From assembly GCA_009617715.1 (NCBI GenBank), contig VTFK01000574.1, positions 1-64,000 on the forward strand: a stretch of 64,000 nucleotides of DNA, read 5' to 3'. Below, piece by piece: positions 48,164 through 57,535 of the stretch. Each line of letters begins with the position of its first letter. Position 1 is the first letter of the stretch. The notes beneath the pieces are model-generated. The model ran no database searches. It was not told the DNA's origin and was given only the letters and a program-made list of their open reading frames with translations. This DNA comes from Plectrocnemia conspersa. Taxonomy: Eukaryota; Arthropoda; Insecta; Trichoptera; Polycentropodidae. Made by a program: the position numbers and the translations under genes.

Positions 48164-49030
48164 GGGTTCTTAATCATTCGTAGTTTTTAACTATTCGAAT
48201 ATCGAATAAAAAATGGATGAAGTATTCGAATATATTTGTAATTTTGTTCTCGGTTTTTACCGATATTAATTTATTTTGTAAATAATTAATTTGTAAAATA
48301 TTATTTAATTAAAAAATAATTGATTAGAATAAAAAAAAAATAATATTGTTTACTTATATAATCGTTGAACATTTTGAATTTTATAAAATGTGCATAACAC
48401 AATGCTGTGCCGCTGGGGCTCGAGCCCGAAACCTCTGAGTTACTAGTCTGAGACATTACGGATTGCTTAATGATCAAGGAAGTTTAACTCACCACAATTA
48501 GGATCAGCTGCAATTGAATTAGCTAAATTAAATAAATAGCAATATATTATATTAACCGCGATTAAATTATTAAAGTGATTGAAATAAAATCTTTGCGTCT
48601 TGAAACAGCAAATACAAAAAACGTAATACGAACTCCAAAATAATTTTCGAAGCATACCTGTTTTTAATATAAGCGTTAAGCGATAATAAAATGCGGACTT
48701 TTCGAATATTCTGTTTTGTTCAACGAATGAATTCTGCGAATTTCAGTCAAAGTAGACACGCCGATAAATATTCTATTCACAATTTTTTTTCACAAAAGGC
48801 GTAAAGGCATTTTTTATTAACAAGAAGCATGTCATTGACTCGTATTTCGAAACAAAATAAAGGCGCATAAGATCATGGATTTTGGAGCGGCACTAGTCTT
48901 AAGTATACATTTTTTTTACTTCAATATTTTTTCAACTTTCATTCAAGATAATATAAACGAATATTTTATGAGTATTCAAATATTTATAAAGTTTAAAGTC
49001 TGACCAATAATTCGAATATTCGATTCCTTA
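48164..49030 (+). mobile_element. Repeat R2, copy B, with ATTCGAATAT ends
   Basis: Left side: GGTTCTTAATCATTCG and CTATTCGAATATCGAAT (48212-48228). Right side: ATTCGAATATTCGATTCC, ending at about 49030. The centre matches R2 copy A. A SINE head is inserted at 48405-48475. The mirrored ATTCGAATAT words suggest terminal inverted repeats of a hAT-like MITE, but I see no convincing target duplication. Confidence 0.45.
48405..48475 (-). mobile_element. tRNA-derived SINE head, copy d
   Basis: Minus strand: GTCTCAGACTAGTAACTCAG, then GGTTTCGGGCTCGAGCCCC. Nearly the same head as copy a (CTCAGACTAGTAACTC), lying inside repeat R2 copy B. The body is cut short. Confidence 0.65.
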
Positions 49031-49745
49031 TACAGCCTTGGCCATAATAATGGGGCACCCCTTAAAAATGTATGTAACTCTTGACAAGTGCATAATCTGA
49101 TCGAAATATTTTAACAAGTAATTTTAACCGTAATTCTGAAAACTATATAAAAAAATTTGTCGTTTTTAATTACTCACTTGAGTTAAAAAATATTAAAACT
49201 TAATTTATTTTCAAATTTTTAGAGCAATATTTTTTTAAAATAATCATACTTTTTTCTACATTTTTTTGGAGCTTTATACGGGTGTAGTAGTTTGAGTAGA
49301 ATATCTAGCTGATTGCGTAGTATCTAAAGTAAAAAATAGTGGCGGAAGTGGTATGGTCTGGAGTTGCATGACAGCAGTATAGGTAAAAAAACCTATATAC
49401 TTGCGGGGGGTAGTGTGAATAGTGACATTTATATCTCAAAGTTGGAATTCACTTTAATGGATTCCTACAGGAAAATATTTATAAGCACAGATCACGCTAC
49501 CATTCGATTCCAGCAAGACAACGCAAAAAAGACAAAATTTGACACTTTTAGAATAGCCTGAACAGTCACCAGACCTAAATCTTATAGAGCATTTAAAAGT
49601 GAAATTGAAGGGAAAGGTTGCCCAGCATTATTGCAAATCCAAAATTACGAGAGAAATTGCAGATGGAATAGAAAAAATTGTCTCCTTCCACCTGCAAGTC
49701 AATTGAAAATAAACTCAAAATAAACACTTTAAGAAACCACGACCG
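49031..49745 (+). mobile_element. Tc1/mariner-type transposon remnant
   Basis: Begins TACAGCCTTGGCCATAATAA and continues TGGGGCACCCCTTAAAAA, in the style of Tc1-like termini next to TA. The 3' end is not found, so the copy is truncated or decayed after about 49745. It directly abuts repeat R2. Confidence 0.65.
49331..49735 (+). pseudogene. Tc1-like transposase remnant
   Basis: Pieces of the DDE domain in order: SGGSGMVWSCMTAV (49339-49380), FQQDNAKK around the second catalytic aspartate (about 49509-49532), then SPDLNLIEHLKVKLKGKV (49566-49619), which in Tc1 transposases surrounds the third acidic residue. Stops and frame changes separate them, and the N-terminal paired-like DNA-binding domain is missing. 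The usual length is about 340 residues; only about the last 130 are traceable. Confidence 0.8.
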
Positions 49746-50094
49746 GTTTTTTTATTTATAATATAATATATAAGATATAACACATTTAATGGGTCACAAT
49801 AGTTTAATTTAATTTAAATAAATAAATAAATATAAACCAATAGTTATTATATGCTATTGTATAGATATATTATCAGAAGCTTCATAATGAAAATTATAAA
49901 TGCCTTTATAATTCAACTTGCGCAGTAAAAATACATATATAAAACAAGATTTGGAATATATTTGATACTCAAATATAAAATTGATTTTTTGCATCGTCTA
50001 GCAATTCTAAGATTTTATAACCCGCATGGGCGTGTAATAAATCGTGTAACATTTTTTGTGTATTTATTTCCGATATGTGATATATTCGATTTGT
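49746..50094. other. AT-rich sequence, nothing recognised
   Basis: Simple sequence. Confidence 0.4.
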
Positions 50095-50470
50095 TCCCGG
50101 ATCAAGTCGTCCGCGTATGATTTAATAGGGGGTAGAAAGAAAAAGTCGCATGTGGCGCCCTCTTTAATATTCTCTCAACGGCAGGTATAGCGGTGGGCGA
50201 ATTCTGAGGGCGAAGGGAGACCTCTTTGAATGCGCGACATGACCGAAGGGACACACATGGCGTTCGATCTTCCCTTCGACTGACGGCCCTAGGAACTTCC
50301 ACAAGAAACAGCACGAAATTGGGCACGTGATTGACATACCTATTAAAATTTACCCGCTTCGATCGCCACCTAATAGAAACGCTAAATATAATCTCCTTTA
50401 AATGAAAAAGTCGTGTCTTAGCGACTATCCGCAGACATCTTAGACGGACCACCAATGCTACAAACTATCA
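50095..50470. promoter_or_regulatory. GC-richer island, 117-codon minus frame
   Basis: Complex sequence with an open minus frame (50102-50455) rich in Arg and Ser (RRSKRV-type strings absent from known families). No domain, splice context or codon pattern persuades me it is coding. Candidate conserved non-coding element; an orphan exon is the alternative. Confidence 0.3.
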
Positions 50471-50648
50471 TGAGTTCTTTGGCGCTGATATTCCTAAACC
50501 AGGATAGATTTTTTTCGTAAAATCTCACATTTTTACTTTCATAATCAATTAAACGTTTTAATATTCTGAGAACTCAACTGAAATACTTAGGTATTAAAGT
50601 ATTTATACATTTTAATTAAAAAAAAATGTACATTTGGCAAATTAAACA

Positions 50649-50918
50649 GTGATATTAAATATATCTGTCGGGACCATTCATAATAGTTGCGACAAAAATT
50701 GCCGCAAACTTGATAAACTATTTGCTGTATTTGTATTTTCTAAGAATTGGCGTTTTACAAACACTCTCGTATTATTGAATAATTTTGAAGCACTTGCAAA
50801 AAATGTCGAACAAATAAAATGGTCGGTGCATGCGATGGAATGCGTCAACACGTACCTGAACCAAATAGATTCGCAAAAATCAAACTTAATAAGTATTTGT
50901 GTAATGAATATTTTGTAG
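50649..50918 (+). pseudogene. hAT transposase fragment (ZMYM1/DUF4371-like)
   Basis: An 89-codon frame. The segment CRKLDKLFAVFVFSKNWRF, then EQIKWSVHAMECVNTYL, resembles the part of ZMYM1-like hAT transposases where LY-FF-S-RW is followed after some 30 residues by a T(R)WS-R/HA-A motif. No catalytic residues are present in this slice and no termini are visible. Assignment rests on this pattern only. Confidence 0.45.
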
Positions 50919-51411
50919 TAATTAGAATCATCATATCTTTACTGAACTTAGTTAAAAAAGAGCCAAGAATCTATTATTAAATAATTAATACTATTTAATT
51001 TATTACTACTTCAAAAGTAAATGGCAAATAAAAACTGTTTATTGCTACTATATATGTAAAAAAATTGTAATTATGCATATATTGCATGTTGTGAAAAAGT
51101 TTGCATATGCCGAACAAAAATCATGCGTTTGCAAAAAAAAATAAAAAACAGTGTAATTTTCGAAATTCCAGATATTACTTAAATATAATTAATAATAAAA
51201 TGCAGCTGTGGACTATTTAAATAACTGGTACTGAATTTTTTTATATATTTAAAATCTAATTTTAATAAGTTCGATTTATATATAAGTGACTAGAATTACT
51301 GATTATTATATATTTATAATTTTGATTGATTATCACTGATTAGGTTTACTCTGATTTTCCTAATCTCACGAATAAATATCGAGATAGTTAATTAAAATCG
51401 AGCTTGGTTGT
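50919..51411. other. AT-rich sequence, nothing recognised
   Basis: Simple sequence. Confidence 0.4.
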
Positions 51412-51419
51412 ATTATACA

Positions 51420-51859
51420 TAGGGCTTCCAAACCGCGTACATGGGGCCCCATGTACCCGCGTGATATTAAAGGAACCGAGAACCGGGTAGTTTTAACGGG
51501 TACCCGGTTTAATTTTTAATGTTTAATTTTTTTTAATCAAACATCCGTTGTTACAAGTATTTTTTTCTATTTTGCAAAACCGATTTAGAGATTCGTAAAA
51601 CCCTTCCGGGCAACGATATTCGATGCTTTCAAGAAGTTCGTTAAAATCACAGATGCAAACAGAGTAGGTAGTGATATGCGGCGTATCGAAAAGATAAAAT
51701 GAATTATGATTAAAATTCAAAATAATTCAAGATAAAATTCAAAATCTAAGATATATAATATTTGACAAAAATTACCCGGAACCAAACCGGGTACCCGGTT
51801 ATTTTATAAAAATACCCGAAAACCGGGTAATGAATTTTGCCAAATATTTGGATGGCCTA
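51420..51859. mobile_element. Non-autonomous hAT-like element with ACCCGG repeats
   Basis: Starts TAGGGCTTCCAAAC and ends with TTGGATGGCCTA, giving terminal inverted repeats matching at about 11 of 14 bases. Flanks ATTATACA (51412-51419) and ATTGTTCA (51860-51867) match at 6 of 8, a possible aged hAT duplication. Subterminal words AACCGGGTA, GGGTACCCGG and their inverses occur near both ends (51482-51513 and 51773-51830). A minus frame inside (51523-51720) is unrecognised. Confidence 0.55.
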
Positions 51860-51867
51860 ATTGTTCA

Positions 51868-53526
51868 TATTAGGTATTGAACATTTTCTGACATTGAGCT
51901 TATAGAGAATATCTTGTATGTAAATATTAAAAAGTGTTTATTTTTAAGGCATACACATTTTTGTCAATTAAGCCTACATCAATAGCATTTAAATGAGTAA
52001 TTTCAGAAGCAGATAGAATTAAAATGAAACTTAGTACTTATTTTTAAAATTTAAATAAGCAAAAGCGATCCATTTTTTAATTAATAAAATATTTTAATTA
52101 ATTTTGCTATATTGCTACCTTTGTTTTCACACCCCGCCACTGGCACAGACAGCACCTGCCGTCTAGCCACTCTGATTTCACGGTCTGCACCCGGTCAATT
52201 CCACGTATAAACTTTGGTTCGCGCATTTAACGTATACAACTGGTTGGATAAAAGTCAACAGAGAAGTTCAAAATAACATTACTGTATTTCATTTTAATAT
52301 AAATAAAATAAATAAAAATATTTATAACTTTTGATGTATAGCGCCGCTGGTTTTACGTATTCATGTTAAAGTGGTAGTTGTCAAGCTAGATATAAAATAA
52401 ATATATATACACCTGTTGTATAATATATAAATGAAACATAAAATTATTTATAGTATTTGTATATAAATTGGTCATTAAAGATGTTTTATAATATTGTGAC
52501 ATTATGATACGGCTTTATCCGTTTCTTCTGGTTTCTGTATTAATTCATACATACACCATTTATTATATTATAGCTATAAATAGGAATATATTCCCACAAA
52601 TGTGCCAAATAAATTTATCAAACACAAAAACCTATTTATTTATTTTTTATTTACCTATATAGAAAATATTTAGGAATAATCAAAAAAATGTAGCATCTAA
52701 CGAGCGGGTTGGTTACAATTTGCGAATTTTAATAACACGATTGTCAGGGTCGCTCCTGTAATTAAGGTTGCTTCATATCTCAGGTTGATATCGGACGTCA
52801 GACCATCAAACATTTCCGCCGGAAAACGAACAACTCTATACACACATATATATTTAAATTTCACTTTTTTATACTTTCATACACACACATAAAGTTACAG
52901 TATAATTATTTTTATATTCAATTAAATCGTTCAACGAACAAGTTTTCTTTAAAAAAAATTGCAACGAATCAAATTAAATGAATTGTTGGATATCCGTCTA
53001 TCGATTAGCATTAATTAGATACTGGACATATATTTTTTAAAATATGATGTAATGTGTTTCTAGGTCACAAATAATTATATAATTGATTAAAATCGCATTT
53101 TTTTAAAAATATTTACAAATATATATTACCATTCGTTAGACGTTTAACTTCATTTTGTGTGTATAAAGTAGTCGCTTATTTGTTAAATAATAGATATTAT
53201 TTTGATAATATATTGAAATTCATTATTAAGGGAAGATTTTGGTTCGTACTTAGAAAAAAAAAACACATTACGGTCCGTTCGCGCGTTTTCGCGTGATAGC
53301 GAAACATTGCTGTCAGTCTGTTCACGAGATTTGATTGTTTGAAATAATAAAACTTAAGCTTATTAAAATATCGTTCAAACGTAATAAAGATTTGAAATAA
53401 TAATAAAATATTGCAATTTATTGATTTATAAATATGTTGCTAGCGTAATAAAAATCGTTTATTTTGTCAATTATTTTTATAAATAATATATTTTAAACTA
53501 AAAATCTGCTATCTTTTTTAAAATTT
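51868..53526. other. AT-rich sequence with minor GC patches
   Basis: Small complex patches at 52125-52240 and 52700-52830; no gene or element identified. Confidence 0.35.
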
Positions 53527-53735
53527 TGGTTTTGGACAGCTGATACGAATCGCAGATGAGGATGTTGCGGTCCAATTTCATTATTTTTTGAACACATAAA
53601 ATGTTTTTTTTTTCTTAAAAGAGAAACGGTTTAAATAAAATATCCGGCTATGGGTAACCAAAGCGTGAAAGACAATAGTATTATGTGCAAAGCATTGTTT
53701 ATTGCGCATCCTTTCCACACAAAGAGTAGTGTTTT
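53527..53735 (+). repeat. Dispersed repeat R3, copy A
   Basis: Shares with 57355-57535 the ordered words GCAGATGAGGATGTTGCG, GGGTAACCAAA, then CACAAAGAGTA. The spacing is alike, and one frame reads IADEDV followed by a hydrophobic stretch, so it could be decayed coding sequence of a transposon. Family unknown. Confidence 0.5.
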
Positions 53736-53836
53736 TAAATAAATAATTTTAATTAATAACGCAATTATTTAGTAACGAAATCTTTCTTTCATTGTAGTAA
53801 AAAAACACGGCGTAATGCATTAATTTCGAGACAATA

Positions 53837-53879
53837 TGTTCATTTATCTGAAATAATCGTTAGAATGACCTCTAAATTA
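53837..53879 (+). repeat. 43-bp block, partner of 15784-15826
   Basis: TGAAATAATCGTTAGAATGACC with a similar left flank, in the same orientation as the partner. Confidence 0.5.
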
Positions 53880-54555
53880 TAACAAATTGTGCTGAAACTC
53901 GCATTTTATTCATCAATATATTGATTTATAAAATCACGGTAATGACCGATCGGAACTATTATTATTAAATAAAAATATTAATTATACACAGTAGAAATAA
54001 AAAAATAATAAGGTTAATATGGGATTTAAGTCCAGGAGCTATTATTAACTGACTATATGCTGGCTAATGTCCTGTTAAAGCAAATCATTGTTATTTACTG
54101 ATTTCTAAATGCCATTATTGAAACCTGACACGCATGGTGGTCCTGACAATATCATTTTTATCGTTATATTCCAAATCTTTATGTATTATAAAAATGATAT
54201 TATGTTATATTATTTTTAATATAATTGCCATATAAAGCTACTTCATAGATTTTATCTCAGGATCATAAAAAGCACCATCGTGTCATATTTCGTGACAATC
54301 GACACAATATAACTCCGTTCTCGTTCCCACACTAGAGTTATATAAATTCAAATACACATTGACATGCTCTTATTTGAACAGCGGAAAGGAGTCGTGACAC
54401 CTGTATTCAACTCACCTTACTCATCTAAAGCTAGACTATACGTTACTTTTGGCACTATCTAACCTCTGATCTTTAAACTAGATTTTAAAATAATCGCTCA
54501 TTAAAATATATTTCAAGGGTAAATATAATATATTCACATACGGCCATGCACTTCA
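53880..54555. other. Mixed AT-rich sequence
   Basis: No gene recognised. Confidence 0.35.
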
Positions 54556-54965
54556 GATATTTATTATGTTTCGCTCCATTAAACAGTTTAACCGCATGAT
54601 GAACAAGCTGTCTCTCGAAAAAAATGTAAACGAACCGATTTTCCAATGATCGGATATCCGTTTAGCGGTTAGTAATAAGTTATAGTATATTCTCGTACAT
54701 AGAGGGTGGGTCGTAATTTCGATGCCCCGCCGGCGTCTTTTCTCATTAGGGCATAACTCAAGTTTGGCGGTGGCGAGATAACGGGGGCACATCTTATGGC
54801 CCCTTCGGGCGAAAAGTGATGATATCGTTAATATTTTATGTCAACCAGAACGATAGAAGGGAAGGGGGAGGGGTGGAAACCACCCCTGGGTTGGCATTTT
54901 TAAGGAGTCTTGTGAATACAAACCACGTCGCGAACTGACATGATAGGTTTATAGAAAGCGATAAG
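54556..54965. promoter_or_regulatory. Higher-GC island
   Basis: Complex sequence with GATGCCCCGCCGGCGTCTTT near 54720 and GGGAAGGGGGAGGGGTGGAAA near 54859. The 79-codon minus frame is unrecognised. Candidate conserved element. Confidence 0.25.
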
Positions 54966-55570
54966 CTTCAAATTCACAACAAGAAGATGAAATTATGCGT
55001 AAAAAACTAAGGTTGTCAAAGACATCTGCAACTTCCGGTTTATCTTAAATTTAATAAATATCGACGATATTTAAAAACAAGGCTTTACAGCAAAAAACGT
55101 GTAATTTTCTTTTATATTTGTGGCAAAGAATATATGTATTATTTTGATGTTATGAACTTCTTTAAATATTAATAATTAAACTGTTTTTAATCAACTGCAA
55201 AATTAACACTAATAAATATAAATAAATAAAATATATAATTATTAAAATTATTTCTAATCTATTTCCATCACTGAGATAATAACGAGCGTGAAGTTTCCGC
55301 TCCGTTACCTTCTCTCGCCTGTTGTATGTAAGCGCGAATGTGCTTTTGTTGTAGTCTCAAAGAGCACAGGGTATAAAAATCAGATAAGGGTTTTCTCGGT
55401 ATTGTGTATTCAGGACCCTCGCTTAAGATGTCACTGTCGTACTGGCAGATGAGACGAAAATGCTAAATAATCAAGATTAACCGGCACTGTCATTAGTCAA
55501 CGAGACAGATTCACGAACTAACGCTTGTAATGACTGATGATAATTTAATTTAAATACCATATTCTAAATA
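54966..55570. other. AT-rich with a moderate island at 55265-55540
   Basis: No gene recognised. The island includes CGTGAAGTTTCCGCTCCG near 55288. Confidence 0.3.
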
Positions 55571-55574
55571 AATA

Positions 55575-55640
55575 TTTCTCAACCTTTTTACATCTGCAGA
55601 TCACTGGAAATATAAGAAATGGACCACTAATGCAGAAGTA
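55575..55640 (+). mobile_element. Possible hAT terminus fragment
   Basis: TTTCTCAACCTTTTTACATC, GCAGATCACTGG and GGACCACTAATG resemble the terminal zone of hAT elements that begin CAG-GTTCTCAACC. The other end is not seen. Confidence 0.35.
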
Positions 55641-56102
55641 AAAAAATATTAATAATTGTATAGTACGATATAGTGCATATGAATTAAAGTATTCTATTAA
55701 CAGAGCAATAATCCATGTATTATCTTTACTAAGGTCCTCATTATCAAAGCAGTAGTGATAAAAGTTTTAAATTAAAGCCATTTGGTTTTGAGCTACTATG
55801 TTTATAGTGAATTTAAGGTCAGTAGAAAATTGCGCGTGTGAGCGACAAAAGAACTTTTTTGAACACACATATCTTATGTCTCAATGTAAAAATATTTGTG
55901 GAAAATCCCTCATCCGTCCATTCATTATCCAACAGAATTTTTCTCTATCACCAGTTGAACTACTGATTTACAGTAAAATATAAATGTCTGCTTATAAAAA
56001 TTCTCACATAAAATGTAAATGTCTGCTTAATAAAAATTATTTAAATGAACCGTTGTAAATTTTGTCTGTGTGAAGAGCGAAAGTTACAAAAAATTCAAGA
56101 TA
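55641..56102. other. AT-rich sequence, nothing recognised
   Basis: The short plus frame 55798-55983 is unrecognised. AAATGTCTGCTTA occurs twice (near 55982 and 56017) as a short direct repeat. Confidence 0.35.
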
Positions 56103-56764
56103 ATCTAGATCAGAGGTCCCTAAACTTTTTTTTGTCTCGTAGACCACTTGCCATGTTTTTCGGTTTTGGGTAGACCCCTTGCTTGCTTGATATTGATTTT
56201 TTGCAAATTCATCAACTTCAAATGTGTTTTTGACAGCTGGTATCGTGCTACTCACTTTGAAAGATTTCTACTATCTGTGTATGTGAATTATTCCATTCAT
56301 TGAAAGCCAAAAATAAAGTCACCCACATTTACATCTCATGGATCCCCAATTTTATTTTTCACTGACATGGACCCCTTGAAGGTCGTCGTCGTCGACCCCT
56401 AGGGGTCGATATATACCACTATGAGAATCTTGGTGGTATATCATTGTGCAGGTTTTTACAAGTTCAAAATGTATTGCAACCACAAAGCGAATGCCTACAT
56501 CCTACAACTTACACAATTTTATAAACATATATAATATTTTTTTCACTTCATAGGTACTTTTATAAATAATGTATATGTCTTTATTTTATAAGATTAAAAT
56601 GTAAGTAGATAGGTACTATCAGTGGTTGTTGAGATCAACTTCAGTGGACCCCCATTTTTATTTCATGGACCCCCAAATTTTTTTTCACTGACGTAGACCC
56701 TTTGCAGGTTATCATAGACCCCTGGGGGTCGATATAGACCACTTTGGGAATCACTGATCTAGAT
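56103..56764. mobile_element. Non-autonomous hAT element with perfect 8-bp duplication
   Basis: The element proper is 56111-56756 (646 bp): CAGAGGTCCCTAAACT at the left and TTTGGGAATCACTG at the right, flanked by ATCTAGAT on both sides (56103-56110 and 56757-56764). The right terminal zone is duplicated internally: CATGGATCCCCAATTTTATT... (56338-56432) resembles CATGGACCCCCAAATTTTTT... (56663-56755), both ending with GGGGTCGATATA-ACCACT. No intact transposase frame is present. The element is a MITE-sized hAT derivative. Confidence 0.87.
56338..56755 (+). repeat. Duplicated subterminal module inside the hAT element
   Basis: Two copies of about 95 bp, 56338-56432 and 56663-56755, in direct orientation, each containing CACTGAC-TGGACC/TAGACCC and GGGGTCGATATA. 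Suggests element-internal duplication, or one related element inserted into another. Confidence 0.7.
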
Positions 56765-56959
56765 CTTAATTGTTGCCCTAGAAAAACTTACTAATGTTTT
56801 TTTATACGTTAAATTAAAATAGGATGTAAAAAAAATTCAAATAATTTTGGAAATATGGAAAAAGGTAAACTACGAATCAAATTTAAAGAGACTCATTAGA
56901 TATACATACATTTAAAATCAATTGTGCTTGCTGACCTTCTTCATTATATTATTATTTTC

Positions 56960-57125
56960 GGGGACTGAGGGGTATGAATTCGCAGCCAGTAAGACGCAGA
57001 TGGAAACTAGAGAGAATTTTATTATATTATATTACATATTGCGACAGACTATTATAGGCAAGATGTTATTACACGAGCAGTGGTGGAGAAACTGGTGCAG
57101 GGATGATGTCCGTGGAAGACAATGA
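56960..57125 (+). repeat. Dispersed repeat, partner of 13620-13770
   Basis: GAGGGGTATGAATTCGCAGC, then GAATTTTATTATATTATATT, then CAGTGGTGGAGAAACTGG. Differs from the 13-kb copy by an inserted GACTATTATAGGCAA-type stretch near 57046. The 67-codon frame here is not conserved with the other copy. Confidence 0.65.
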
Positions 57126-57354
57126 GATATACGCAATAGATTTTTAGCAAGACTCAAAAATTGCATATTTGCACGGTAACAGCATAAAAATTTATCCCAA
57201 ATTATAAAAAAAAACACAAAATTTTACATTTATATAAAAAATATACAGATAACATTTTACTTTTTATTTATTTTAGTTGCGTGATAAAATGCGCAAGTGT
57301 TGATAGCTCCTGGCTCGTCTGTGACCCAGGTATCAAATTTATTATATTGTTTTT
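57126..57354. other. AT-rich sequence
   Basis: Nothing recognised. Confidence 0.35.
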
Positions 57355-57535
57355 ATTAGCTTTGGCAAATTGTAGATGAGGATGTTTGCGTATCAATTGC
57401 ATCGCTTCTTGGACACGCAGGCAAAATGTGCTCAAGCCTAAAAAAATCGCTCAAAAGATCGGTAACCAAATAGTTAATGAACAATAGAAATGTATTGTCT
57501 AGCACGCGTTCTTTCTAAGCAAAGAGTATATTTTC
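57355..57535 (+). repeat. Dispersed repeat R3, copy B
   Basis: Partner of 53527-53735: GTAGATGAGGATGTTTGCG, CGGTAACCAAA, then TTCTAAGCAAAGAGTA. The region immediately after the dispersed repeat at 56960-57125. Confidence 0.5.

Noticed and set aside
56037..56255. 72-codon minus frame as a gene
   Set aside because: It starts outside and ends inside the hAT MITE; boundaries are inconsistent with a real gene.
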